The notes under the pieces were generated by a model. The model was not told the DNA's origin, made no database searches, and was given only the letters and a program-made list of their open reading frames with translations. DNA of 64,000 nucleotides, from positions 69,523,352-69,587,351 of the forward strand of contig OY829537.1 in the NCBI GenBank assembly GCA_963691705.1. The letters run 5' to 3'. Position 1 is the first letter of the stretch. Every line of letters starts with the position of its first letter. The DNA comes from Viola odorata. Taxonomy: Eukaryota; Streptophyta; Magnoliopsida; Malpighiales; Violaceae. Shown piece by piece: positions 22,830 through 33,180 of the stretch. Made by a program: the position numbers and the translations under genes.

Positions 22830-23127
22830 AGCAGACAATTAGAGAATATTCACCAACTTGGTGACCAAATAATATTTTTCAAGTTTCTCCTCCAGTAATG
22901 TCTTTTTCAACCTATAAGACTCATTATCATTAGTATGAATCTTTAGAAGCTTTAAGGACTTAGTATTCAACATATCTCTAATCTAATAATATCTAATGAT
23001 AATATGCTTCAATCTTGAATAAAATGTATGAAGGTAAATAACACTTGTATCATCACAACACAACAAATACTAATTTTGCTTAAAATTAAGTTCTTCAATA
23101 AATTTCTTCATCCATATTGTCTTCTTT
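22830..23127 (-). pseudogene. Element H: copia RNase H, 3' part
   Basis: The minus strand reads MKKFIEELNFKQ, then FYSRLKHIIIRYY and IRDMLNTKSLKLLKIHTND, which follow the pattern of the C-terminal end of Ty1/copia pol. Several stops are present. The upstream half of the domain lies at 25571-25712, on the other side of the hAT element, and before that at 50402-50480, on the other side of element E. Confidence 0.75.
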
Positions 23128-23135
23128 CTATCTTC
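23128..23135. repeat. 8-bp target duplication of hAT element, left copy
   Basis: CTATCTTC, repeated exactly at 25563-25570. An 8-bp duplication is the hallmark of hAT transposition. Confidence 0.85.
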
Positions 23136-23141
23136 TAGGGG

Positions 23142-23596
23142 TGATAAAATATGATTCGATTATACCCGGGGTAGGAAGAATCTTGGCGATATTCACCTCT
23201 GAGGGGGTGGTCCTCGCCGCCGCTACACCTGCAAGGCGCCGGAGGGGGTCCCCGGCGCAGGTACTCCGACGATCAAGTCAGTATAAGTAGCGAAATATAA
23301 GGGGTATGTAGGAGTAGTAGTGAGAGAGAGTAGAGAGAGAGAGTCCTCCTCCTTTTCTACCTAGGAGGGGGTATTTATAGGATATTTGGTCGGGAGTGCT
23401 GTCTTGGGATATCAATACTTATGGCGCACCGGGTGTGGGAATAAGCGCCATATCGTGTTGGATGGGGCCCCCCCGCTGACGTCGACCACCCCCCGGTAGC
23501 AGGACTAGCAAGAGGCCAGGCGGGCCCTACAGTAGCTGAAGATGACGCACCCCCTGCCTGGACTAAAATGCCCTGGGGGTATATCAATTGTTATCA
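23142..23596 (-). mobile_element. Solo LTR of a Tat-like gypsy element
   Basis: 455 bp with ends TGATAA/TTATCA and a perfect 5-bp target duplication AGGGG (23137-23141 and 23597-23601). It shares with the LTRs of D, E and F the GC-rich hairpin (about 23215-23240) and the adjacent words aagtcagta. Orientation is like the E LTRs (minus), supported by a reverse TATA at about 23370 (tatttata). It landed 6 bases inside the hAT element and was reduced by LTR-LTR recombination. Confidence 0.85.
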
Positions 23597-23734
23597 AGGG
23601 GTGTACAAGAACCGGTCTGGACCGGGAACCGGACCGGAAACGTCCTTTATTTTGACCCGGACCAGACCGATCCGTTTTGTTTTTTTTTTTTACCCGGTTC
23701 GGTTCTCCTACCCTCAAATCCAAGAATCGGCCCG

Positions 23735-23880
23735 GAGAACCGGAAATATATATATAAAAATATTTATATATATGTATATATATGCACAATAATATCAATA
23801 TTTCCATTTGGTTGAATGGTTAACTCATCACTTATTATATTAAAGGGGAGAGGTTCAAATCCTCTTGACTCCCCTTTTTT
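23735..23880 (+). repeat. tRNA-like segment, copy 1
   Basis: After an AT run there is TGGTTGAATGG, fitting the Pol III A box, and about 32 bases later GGTTCAAATCC, a perfect B box. The T arm can fold (AGAGG-TTCAAAT-CCTCT), and a run of eight T follows. The acceptor stem does not pair, so this is not a true tRNA gene but a tRNA-like relic. It recurs in direct orientation at 25233-25370. Confidence 0.6.
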
Positions 23881-23944
23881 TTCTTTCTAAACTTAACTCC
23901 TCCTCTTTCTTTTTTCCTTCTAAACTATATTAAAATTCCTCATG

Positions 23945-25200
23945 CATATATATTTTTTCTAATAATATAGTTGTAAATTGTAATATCCATTTATATAGTT
24001 AATACGTATAAAATAAGACAATTAATTATTAATAATATAGCTATTAATTATTAATAATAGAGTTTTATGCTTTTAATTTAAATTGTATTAATGTTTAAAT
24101 TACTAATATATTATGCATTTTTCCTTTTTTTCTTTTAAACTCAATTAAAAGTCTTCATTTTTTCTTTTTATTTATTATTTTAAATACAAAATTTTATTAA
24201 GGACATTATATGAACTAAGAAATAAAATTTTAATAGCCATTTATATAGTTAAGATGACACATACTAGTAATCTATTATTGTAAATTGCAATAGCCATTTA
24301 TATAGTTAATGTGTATAAAGTAAGCCCATTAATTATTAATAATATAGTTATTAATCATTATCAATTGTCATAAAATTAAAATTTATTAATTGTTTAGAGT
24401 TTTATGCTTTAATTTAGATTGTATTAATGTTTAAATTACTATGTATTATGCATTTTTCCTTTTTTTATTATTTTAAACTCAATTAAAAGTCCTCATTTTT
24501 TTCTTTTTATTTGTTATTTTAAAAACAAAATTTTATTAAGGACGTTATATGAACTAAGAAATAAAATTTTAATAGCCATTTATATAGTTAAGATGACACA
24601 TACTAGTAATCTATTATTGTAAATTGCAATAGCCATTTATATAGTTAATATGTATAAAGTAAGCCCATTAATTATTAATAATATAGTTATTAATTATTAT
24701 CAATTGTCATAAAATTAAAATTTACTAATTGTTCAGAGTTTTATGCTTTAATTTAGATTGTATTAATGTTTAAATTACTATGTATTATGCATTTTTCCTT
24801 TTTTTATTTTAAACTCAATTAAAAGTCCTAATTTTTTTCTTTTTATTTGTTATTTTAAAAATAAAATTTTATTAAGGACGTTATATGAACTAAGAAATAA
24901 AATTTTAATAGCCATTTATATAGTTAAGATGACACATTCTAGTAATATATTATTGTAAATTGCAATAGTCATTTATATAGTTAATATGTATAAAGTAAGA
25001 CCATTAATTATTAATAATATAGTTATTAATTATTATCAATTGTCATAAAATTAAAATTTACTAATTGTTTAGAGTTTTATGCTTTAATTTAGATTGTATT
25101 AATGTTTAAATTACTATGTATTATGCATTTTTTCTTTTTTTATTTTAAAATCAATTAAAAGTAATCATTTTTTCTTTTTATTTGATATTTTAAAAACAAA
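23945..25200. repeat. 337-bp tandem repeat array
   Basis: The marker word atgtttaaat recurs at 24091, 24427, 24766 and 25102, a spacing of 336-339 bp. Units are very AT-rich and nearly identical between the inner copies; about 3.7 units are present. The array fills the interior of the hAT element. Confidence 0.92.
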
Positions 25201-25232
25201 ATTGATATATTTATATATTTATCCAACCGGTT

Positions 25233-25370
25233 GAACCGGAAATATATAAATATATATATATATATATATGCACAATAACATCAAAGTTTCCATTTGGTTC
25301 AATGGTTAACTCATCACCAATTATATTAAAGGGGAGAGGTTCAAACCCTCTTGGCTCCCACTTTTTTTTG
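25233..25370 (+). repeat. tRNA-like segment, copy 2
   Basis: Direct repeat of 23735-23880, including the accggaaatata flank, A box, B box and T-run. Together the two copies bracket the tandem array. Confidence 0.6.
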
Positions 25371-25562
25371 TATTTGTGTGCAAGATTTGGTTTTAAGTTA
25401 AAAATAAATAAAAAAATAAATCCGGGCCAGAACCGAAACCGGCCCGACCCGGACTGGAAGTATCCGGGCTGGCCCGGTTCTGTCCTGGACAAGAACTGGT
25501 AAGTCCGGTCTGGTCCGATTCTAACCCAAGAACCGGACCGGACCGACCCGTGTACACCCCTA

Positions 25563-25570
25563 CTATCTTC
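25563..25570. repeat. 8-bp target duplication of hAT element, right copy
   Basis: CTATCTTC, identical to 23128-23135. Confidence 0.85.
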
Positions 25571-25717
25571 CGTAGCAACAACAAAATCTCCTTCAGTAGT
25601 AGAAGGTGTCACACACCTTTGTAACTTTGACTGCTAAGTCGGCTCTTCTTACAAAGGTTATCAAAAACTAGATGTATTCTTGTGTGAAATCACCTACCAT
25701 GTTTGCTTTTGCGTAAC
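25571..25717 (-). pseudogene. Element H: copia RNase H, middle part
   Basis: The minus strand reads RCVTPSTTEGDFVVATED, matching the pattern of the copia RNase H core around its catalytic glutamate, preceded in another frame by YAKANMVGD. It joins at 25717 to 50402 when element E is removed, and at 25571 to 23127 when the hAT element is removed. Confidence 0.75.
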
Positions 25718-26203
25718 TAATAAGATTCAGACTTCTGGAGAATTGGGGTAAGGATTATGGCCACTCGAAGTTACTGCAGTTGCCGTCGAGTGTACTTGCA
25801 AAGCGCCGGAGGGGGGCTTCGGCGTAGAGACTCGGATGCTTAAGTCAGTAAGGTTGTTCCAACTAGCAGAGGTTCGAGTAGCGATCTTAGGCTTACCTCT
25901 CATTTCGAATGGTGGGGTATTTATAGGCAGAGCGTGGGCGTTACCTCTGGGGGGTGGGCGTTATCTTCCCAAGATAACGCCTCGAGTGACGTCATGGCTG
26001 ACCTGGGATGGGATGACGCCGTGCGTATGAGTAGATAACGCGTGAGACTCCCCCCGCCGCCGCTGATGTCGACCATCCCAGGGATCTCCTCTTCAAAAGG
26101 GGGCGGTAACTCCACGGTTGACGCCCGGCAGGCACTGTAGGGTTCCGGTCTCAAAGTTGGTATGAAGACGGAAATGCCCTTGGAATTTCCTTAATTGTTA
26201 TCA
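25718..26203 (-). repeat. Element E 3' LTR
   Basis: 486 bp. The first base pair is mutated (TAATAAG for TGATAAG); it ends TTATCA. Minus-strand TATA box at 25918-25925 and a GC-rich hairpin at about 25804-25825. Compared with 49923-50396 there are many differences, mostly transitions, and about 14 extra bases near 26060. Confidence 0.93.
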
Positions 26204-26204
26204 C

Positions 26205-26219
26205 AAGCCCAACTGAAAA
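26205..26219 (+). repeat. Conserved motif AAGCCCAACTGAAAA, left of ORFa
   Basis: Abuts the LTR and is found again at 26971-26990, and in element F at 57201-57220 and 57919-57939. In E and F the pair brackets ORFa. Function unknown. Confidence 0.7.
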
Positions 26220-26346
26220 CAAGCCCGAGTGTTTACGAAGGGCTAACGCTTCTTCTCGTTCCCACGTCATGCTTGACGGGTCTAGAGATATTGAGGTGGC
26301 ACGGCTTTCGAGGGACATGTGTCCTCAACTGCTTCTTACTTGGGCT

Positions 26347-26353
26347 TATAAAT
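26347..26353 (+). promoter_or_regulatory. TATA box of E ORFa
   Basis: TATAAAT, 66 bp before the ORFa start; the counterpart in F is at 57313-57319, 69 bp before its start. Confidence 0.65.
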
Positions 26354-26412
26354 TTGAACTTTCACCACGCAAATTTCTCATCTTTTTTAGCACTTCTTTT
26401 GGCATTTTTACT

Positions 26413-26796
26413 ATGGACGATCTAACCAGAAACTTCTTGCTCTCCAAAGCCCATACTCTGAAGAATCTGATTGAGGCCGATGTTGATTTTCTGGAAAACA
26501 TGGTAAGGAAGACCTCTAAGGATATCATGGAGCTCCAAGGGATGATGACCCCGCTCTTGTCCAGGCAGCTCGGGACTTCCTTGGAGGACTTCAGCCCCTT
26601 GGAGAGAGTGACGAAGCTGGCCGCCATCGTCTCCCGCATCGAGGTGCTGGTCACCATGCTGCGACACAGGAAAGACATGCTGGGGGTGCTACTTGAAGGG
26701 AATGAGGGTTTGTTCCTCTGAACTGACATCTGTTGCAGATGCGCTGAGGGAGGTTCTTGTGGTGCCGGGGGAGGACGATGTCGGGTCCAATGCTTG
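26413..26796 (+). pseudogene. E ORFa, antisense gene of unknown function
   Basis: The copy in E of a small protein of about 127 residues starting MDDLTRNFLLSKAHTLKNL. It runs opposite to gag-pol, next to the 3' LTR. Compared with the intact F copy, one extra A near 26701 shifts the frame, giving a stop at 26719-26721; the remaining C-terminus (SVADALREVLVVPGEDD) is readable in the next frame to 26796. It is helix-rich and charged. A poly(A) signal AATAAA is at 26886-26891. I do not recognise the family. Confidence 0.7.
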
Positions 26797-27330
26797 ACCG
26801 CTCGCTACCGTCGTCGCTTCCCTTTATCTTCTTTTGTATGTTCTCAGTGTGTAGGCGGATGTATACTTCGGGCCGTTAGGCCATAAATAAAGTATCTTTT
26901 CGCTATCTTGCATTTTTTCTCTCTTCTTTTCGCAACGTGCCAGTTAATGTTTCAGTTGAGTGCCACATCAGCCCAACTGAAAATGAGTCCGCTATTGGTT
27001 GAGCTTCTGCATCGCTTGCTATTTCTTGGTCGTCAGGTAGCAACAGTTACTCTTATGAACCGTTCCGCATTGACTTCGCGCCGCCTCTTCAGTATCAACT
27101 GATTAGGTGGTTTTTCGGTGTCTCTTGATTAGTGAGAAATTTTGACAGGCACGATCACAGGATCTTCTTCAGCAATTAAGATTATTCTTCTCGAAGCGCA
27201 TTGACCTTTCTCAAAGGTCGCGCGAGAAAGCGGGAAGTCCTCTTCGCTCCGGCTATTTAATGAGATTTTTTCTTCTTTTTCCTATTCATCTTCTTCTTCA
27301 CATTTCTCCGTTCAGATTGCTTAAAGTTCC

Positions 27331-27750
27331 ATGGCTGATTCATATTTTGGAGATGCCATTGAGCGCGAGTCCCCATCAACTCCTCCGACTTCGTCGGATT
27401 CCGACGATCCTCCTTCGCCGCATCTGAAAAGGCGACCTGCCCGATGCAAAGGTCGCAAGAGGCCGAAGAGAAAGGCCTTTGAGGCAGGCAGCGTGCCGTT
27501 TGACCTCTATGTCCCTACTGTTCGGAGGGGCGATGAACTGTTTCCTCACATCAATCGTTTCATGGAATGGGGTTCCTCCAGCGGCATCAGTGTCGAGGTA
27601 GCGGCTCCCACTACTAAAAGGGAGTGAAGTCCACCAAAGCCTGGTCGAGAGAAAAGGGCCGGCGAGCCTTTCCCTTTCGCTGACGAGGAGTTTCCGTCCT
27701 CGGATGGAGATAACTCCTACTGGCCTTCTTACTGGCTTGACGAGGATTAA
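27331..27750 (+). pseudogene. E ORFb, antisense gene of unknown function
   Basis: The start MADSYFGDAIERESPSTPPT is 77 bp after a TATTTAA box (27254-27260). The protein is proline- and serine-rich at the N-terminus, then has a basic stretch (RRPARCKGRKRPKRK) that could be a nuclear localisation signal, and ends acidic with WLDED. One in-frame TGA at 27625-27627, where CGA is likely ancestral, splits the 139-codon frame. AATAAA is at 27796-27801. The F copy (58258-58713) is intact. No known family recognised. Confidence 0.7.
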
Positions 27751-28243
27751 TCTTCACACACCATGCATATTGTAGATGCTGTATGGCTTATCATGAATAA
27801 AATAACGTTGTTGGTGCTTGCTTTCTCGCTATTATATTCCGCGTTAACTTCTACGGCCCTTAGACAGTTAACGCTGAGCGATCGGTTATCGTTCAATGCA
27901 ACCATTCTTCATTTTTCAACCGCTAACAGCCTTTTCTCGAGGATATAAATGCTTAGTCATAAATATTCCTCTGAGACCATTCCACGTGTCATTTTTTACT
28001 TTGCGTGTCTTATTCTCACAAGTCGCTCAGTTGCTTAGTTTGACCTTTAAAAGGGAACAACTGCTTTCTTCTCACACTTTTACTCGCGCTTCGAATTTTC
28101 CTCTGTTATACTTTCTTTCTGTTTCTTCTTCTACTCAAGGGAAATTCCTTCAACAGTTCGTCGGCGCCGGTGGTCTACTCATTGTTTTCTCCTTCAAGGT
28201 ATTTGCTTTTATTTCACTCTGGTTTTTCTTTTACTGTATCAAT

Positions 28244-30412
28244 ATGCGCTACACTAGAGCTACTAGGGGTCTTTAGAGGCCACTAGATCCAGAAATCGAA
28301 AGGACGCGCAGTATTTTATCGTGCAAAATGATTCTGAGGGCTGAATTAGAGGGTCAAGGTGTTTTCTTTCCCCCCAACTATTCTCCTATCATTCCCCTAG
28401 ATGACTGGCGGCTTCATGATCCGTTATGGGGGAAGTATAGAATGGTTTATTTTAAAATGTTTCTCTACGGCTTTCACTTTCCACTTCATACTTCTGTAGA
28501 GAGATTGCTACGCCAGTATGATCTAAATCCCGCTCAGATAACCCCTTCTTCTTGGTGCGGTATTTATGCATTTCTTTATGCTTGCGAGATGAAGAATATC
28601 TTTACTCCATCCGTCAATTTAATCTACAAATTCTTTAGCCTGAGTTGTCATAACTTCTTGGTCGATATTGCCCCACGGTGGAATGTCGCATTCGTGCAAT
28701 CATTCTGGCAAAAATTTTAGGGCTTTGAGGAAACTGTAGCTGATTGGAAGAGCGGTTTCTTCGTGCTCGAACTACCTTCCCATTTATGGCGTAGGGGCTT
28801 TAATCAGGAGATTACTAGTGTTGTCTGGTTAAACTTAGGGGTGTTGACGAGGGATGAGTTATCTCACACTAACGCCTTACTAGAGATAGATACGTCTTTC
28901 CGTATTCAAGAATTCGCTTTGTATAAGTGTTTGGAAGAGTGCGTTACGGGTAAGCATTTCTTCTTCCGCATTATCACTTAATTTTACTTGCCGTTCTAAC
29001 ATGCTTCGTTGGCAGAAAACACTGAGGGTCAATCGTCTAGAGGGAATGACGCTCCTTTAAACGTGATACCGCTCCAAATGCTGCCGGCTTCTCCACCGCC
29101 CGAGGGTTCCAGCCGTCAGACTACTCTGCCAAAAAAGAGGAGAACTAAGATAGTCGCAGGGGGAGGGCACGACATCTCTGCCTGAGCCTCTCGCTTCCTT
29201 GATAATTGGCTACCTGTTCGGGGTAGAGGAGCAACTTCAAGTCGTCCTACAACTAGGATAATTGATAGCGATAGCGAGGAAATGGACATCGAGACAGAGC
29301 TTCGTCATGCTTCCCCGACTCAACGAAAGAAACTCAGAGTGGAGAAAAACAATCTGACTGCTAAGGTTTCTTCTAAAACGGTAGGCGAAGTCCCTACCAT
29401 GGTGATTGACGCCTCTACTGTGGCGAGTACTTCTGAAACAGCAAAGGTTGCTGAGGTGTCAACTGACGCTCCTCCCAAGGTTACTGAAGTTCCGTTAGCG
29501 GCAGATTCGCTTCCACCGACTAATGCCCCTGACTCTCCTTGTATTCATGACGTGGTGATGTCAGCTCCCGACTCGAGCGTGCTTCCTGACACACCAATAG
29601 GGGGTCCCCAACCATTATTCTTTACTTCCATTTCGGGTGTCGACGATTTCGCCAAGGGTTCTTCTCCCTCCATTATCGGCAATCTTTCCCCTCAGGGTCC
29701 TCAAGGAGTTCCTTCTTACCGGCTGGATTTGTCAACCTTAGGCACTAACGGGCTTCGTGCCTTAGAGGTGTCGGACCCGTTGTCGTGAGATCAGCCGACG
29801 ACCTTCCTGGCCTGTGAGATATTCGGTTCGCCTGAGGATAAAGAGGCGTTGCTGCGGCTTCCCCCCGATATTCAGCACGCACGTGTTCTGAATGACGCAC
29901 TGGCCGGCTTTCGCCACATGCATTACTTTCTTGAGGCTCATGGTGACAAACTTGGAGGTTCGTCTGACTCGAAGGAGCGATTGGATGCCACCTTGGCTAA
30001 AGTGAAGGAGTTAACACGACTTCAAACTCGTACCCTGGCGGAGCTAAATGATTGTCGCGCCGAACTTGCTAGAGAAAAGTCTAAGGGCAAAGCCAAAGTT
30101 GAATTGCTAGAGGTAGAGCTAGTTATGGGGAAGGCCAAGGTTGGGTTGTTGGAGGCAGAGCTGGTGTCGACGGACAAAAGAAATTCTCTTCTTCGTGAAG
30201 AGATATCGGCTTGTAACGCGGATCTGGCAAAGGTGCCTTCAAAGATAAACTGGTGGAAGAAGAGAGCCATGCAAGCCTTTACCGCGGGATTCGCGGACTA
30301 CTATTGCGGTGGGTCTTTTGATCCGGCTAGGATAGCTGATTATGCCTCTGAAAAAATGAATGAAATAGACGCGAGCGAGGAAGGTTTCCTTTCTTCAGGA
30401 GAGGAGGAGTAA
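28244..30412 (+). pseudogene. E ORFc, spliced antisense gene, 'putative gypsy type transposon' family
   Basis: Two exons, 28244-28949 and 29016-30412, with a GTAAG...CAG intron of 66 bp placed as in D and F. Exon 1 encodes the conserved domain: MFLYGFHFPLH, LNPAQITPSSWC, WKSGFFVLELPSHLW. This resembles the plant family known in Pfam as putative gypsy type transposon (PF04195, from memory). Exon 2 holds a Ser/Pro-rich linker, a second short conserved zone (SYRLDLSTLGTNGLRAL) and a coiled coil (about 29990-30240), ending SSGEEE. Four in-frame stops (28274, 28718, 29183, 29786) kill it. The product in a live copy would be about 680 residues; its function is unknown. Confidence 0.75.
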
Positions 30413-31101
30413 GGCGATGGGGGTAATGTCGGGGTGCTCCCGTAATCAGACTGTGCTGATGCCGCGGGGAACTTCAAGAGCTCCCCTCATCTCCGTTAAT
30501 TATTCTCTCTTTTTATTCCGAACATTGATCCCATTCGGTTTTTAATAATTAATAACGCCTGGCTTGTGACAGCGTTTAGAATTCCCCTTCGAATAATGAT
30601 TGATCTTTGTTGCGCTATCTCTTTCTTTTGCGTTATCTCAACAACTGTCTATAGAGTTAACACAGCGCCACGATATTTTTGTCTCCGCGTTGTCGCGCTT
30701 GTTTTGATTTGAAAATCGATTACACTTGTCAGAGCATTTAATGCTCGGGATCCCCTCATTAATGCGAGAGAGAAGTCATGATAGCTAGAATACACATGTC
30801 TGTTCATGGAGACCCTAGGGATTGCCGTGCCCTAGGAACTGACGAGATCAAGGCGTCTTTTCGCTTTTCTAGGGTTGTACTCATTGCTCACGTCTTTTCC
30901 AGGCGACGACGGTTGCAACAGTCATTTTGGCTGACCACTATACATGTTATTTTTCCCTCTTTTGTTATTTCATTTTCGCTTCTCCCTCTCGAGCCGACTT
31001 GTGTTTTTTCTTTCCAACGTCTGGGCGTTCTGAGTTTTTCCTCCAAAAAGGTATTTCTATCCTCATCTGCCATCTTCTTCATCTTTTTCTTTATTTTTGC
31101 C
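30413..31101 (+). other. Spacer between E ORFc and ORFd with TATA box
   Basis: No gene supported. TATACAT at 30939-30945 lies 163 bp before the ORFd start, matching boxes in D (170 bp) and F (173 bp), so it probably is the ORFd promoter. Confidence 0.55.
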
Positions 31102-32858
31102 ATGGCTAGAATTCGTACCAAGTCTGTTGATGAGGAAAAAATTGAGAGTACTGCCACCACCATCACCTCCTCATCCATACTTCAAGATCATTTGTCTAAG
31201 CACAATGCCCATATCCCTGAGGATTATAAGCCTTCTGTTGCTTCTGATTCACTTCGCCTTAATAGTGTAATGCCTAGTAATAGCAGGCTCTTATATGCCA
31301 AGATGTTTGGCTATGGCTTCAAGTTCCCTCTTGATCCTTTTATCGAAAGGTTGTTTGTTGCTCTGGATGTGAATCCCATTCAATTGGCTCCTAACGCGTA
31401 CTGTTGCGTTTATGCATTTTTAGAACTCTGTAGATACAAAGGGATTACCTCTCCTTCCCTTTTATTACTTAAATCTCTTTTCCAATTGTATAGCCGTAGG
31501 GGTGTGATAGCGATATCACCCCGTTATGATGATGATTCTCTTAAACCCTTCACCTGGAAATCCTGCACCTTGAGTCTTCCATCGAAGATTAGAAGAATGA
31601 ATTTTTTGTTATCGAGCTACCTAGCCCCCAGTGGAGGACTGGTTTTAACCATGCTATCAAGGACAGTGCCTGGGGTCGTCGGACGGCTCTTCCTCAGCAT
31701 GAACAAGGTTGGTTAGATAAACTGCTCGAGTTGGACATCTACGTTCATACTCGCAAGTTGGCTTGCGACACTGACATTCAAGCCTGTATTGAGAGTGAGT
31801 GTTGTGTCATTTTCTTTGTTACTTTCGGCAGTACTAACGCTAACGTTATGTTGTGATTGTGTAGCTTCTGATCCTGATTGAAAGCCGAAAAGCGTTAGGA
31901 GACGAGAGCGGAGGGCTTTAAAGAGGAGAGAGGAAATTTCCACTGCCGCTCTTTGCCGCTGCCACTGTTACTCCAGTCATATCATCTACTATGACTGTAA
32001 ACCCCATCCAAGCGCCTTCTTCCGCGGCTGGTGAGGGATCCGTCACCATTCCTGTTTCTATCCCGGTTGTATCCATTGTCGTTGCTCCTGTTCCAGCATC
32101 TTCTTCCCGGGCTCCCCCAAAGAAGAAAAAGAAGAAGACAGTGCACGTTGCCACCCTTAGTCTTTCTTCAGACGCGGTCGGCGACACTGTCACTGTATGT
32201 GTTTCTTTTATGGTCGCACTATTTCAGTCATTGCTTCTTAGCGCTCTTTGACGCTTTCTTTTATTTTCTTATCCTTCTTACTCGTGGTTTCTCTACAGGA
32301 TACCATTGTCGCCCCTACCCAGTTATCGTCATCGGGCGACATGGACCTAGGCCATGTACTTCGACGTACTAGCAAGAGGCAGCAACTCGATGGGGAAAAC
32401 GCGAGTCCGCCAACGAATCCTGTTATTAGTGAAGGGGACAATGCTGCCCTTTTTGCTTCGATGCCGCCTCTTGACGGCTAGTCTTCTGACCCTTTGGGGG
32501 TTATGGGCGTTTCCGGGTCTTTTGACGCTTCGCCCAATTCTCTTAACTCCACACTTCCTCCTTCCTATTCCACTGTCCTGGGCTTTACCGAGGACTTTAC
32601 GGGGGTCGGTTTTCTGCCCTTTCAGTCTAATGGTCCTTTTGGGCTTCATGGGGGGTACTTCTTCCAACCAACCTCCATCTCCTCTTACCCTGCACTTTGT
32701 TCCTTCCAGTGCCTCGATGTATCGCCCTCGTAGCGATAACACACCTCATATGATGGCCGATCTAAGTTCGCTGGGGGAATCTGGGCCCGTTACCCATCAG
32801 GTTAACTTGAGCAACTTGCGCAGAGTTGGATTTGCGGCCGCTGGGAGAGATAGCACGG
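31102..32858 (+). pseudogene. E ORFd, spliced antisense gene, paralogue of ORFc
   Basis: Starts MARIRTKSVDEEKIE at 31102. Exon 1 (31102-31794) holds the same kind of domain as ORFc: LYAKMFGYGFKFPLDPF, LAPNAYCCVYAFLELC, GVIAISPRYDDDSLKPFTWK. Introns with GT-AG ends are at 31795-31864 and 32195-32298, in the same places as in D and F. A frameshift follows near 31585. Exon 3 begins DTIVAPTQLSSSGDMDLGH and is broken by stops (32479, others). The coiled-coil C-terminus seen in D and F is missing: at about 32858 the frame runs into the repeat block. Dead copy. Confidence 0.75.
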
Positions 32859-33120
32859 TTGCCACAAGGATAGAACTTTGCACTCCCGGGGGTGTCAAAA
32901 CATGCCTCGTTTTAGCGGCCCGCCTGTGTTAGCGTGGTTGCCCCCCAAGGATAGGACTTTTCACTTCCGACACTTATTTTTAGGTATGCCAGGGTGTGCC
33001 CTCACTTAGTGAGCCGTCTGATCAGGACCGACCGTCACAAGGATAGGACTTTTCACTCCTGGCACCCTTCTTCATTTATCATCTGCACATAGTCAACAAC
33101 CACAAAACACACAAGAACAT
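32858..33120. repeat. Diverged tandem motif between pol and antisense genes of E
   Basis: The phrase cacaaggatag(a/g)acttt(t/g)cact recurs at about 32862, 32948 and 33039, with the words ctcacttagtgagc nearby. The reverse complement of the same phrase is repeated at the equivalent place in element D (41164-41620). Confidence 0.75.
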
Positions 33121-33180
33121 TCTCTATTCGAGTGTTAGCTCACGTTAGGGCTGGCGTCAGCAAAAAGGTGCAGAGATATA

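Larger units (their letters stand above)
23136..25562. mobile_element. Non-autonomous hAT-type DNA element
   Basis: The ends are inverted repeats (TAGGGGTGTACA at 23136 once the solo LTR is removed, TGTACACCCCTA at the right end) flanked by a perfect 8-bp duplication CTATCTTC. Subterminal zones on both sides are rich in accgg words in opposite orientation. Without the solo LTR and its duplication the element is about 1.97 kb. No transposase is seen. The interior holds 337-bp tandem repeats and two copies of a tRNA-like segment. It is inserted in the RNase H of copia element H. Confidence 0.85.

Noticed and set aside
23802..23875. A tRNA gene.
   Set aside because: A and B boxes and T arm are present, but the acceptor stem does not pair and there is no clear anticodon arm.
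23945..25200. A CRISPR array or centromere satellite.
   Set aside because: Units are directly adjacent at 337 bp without unique spacers, and only about four units lie within one transposon.
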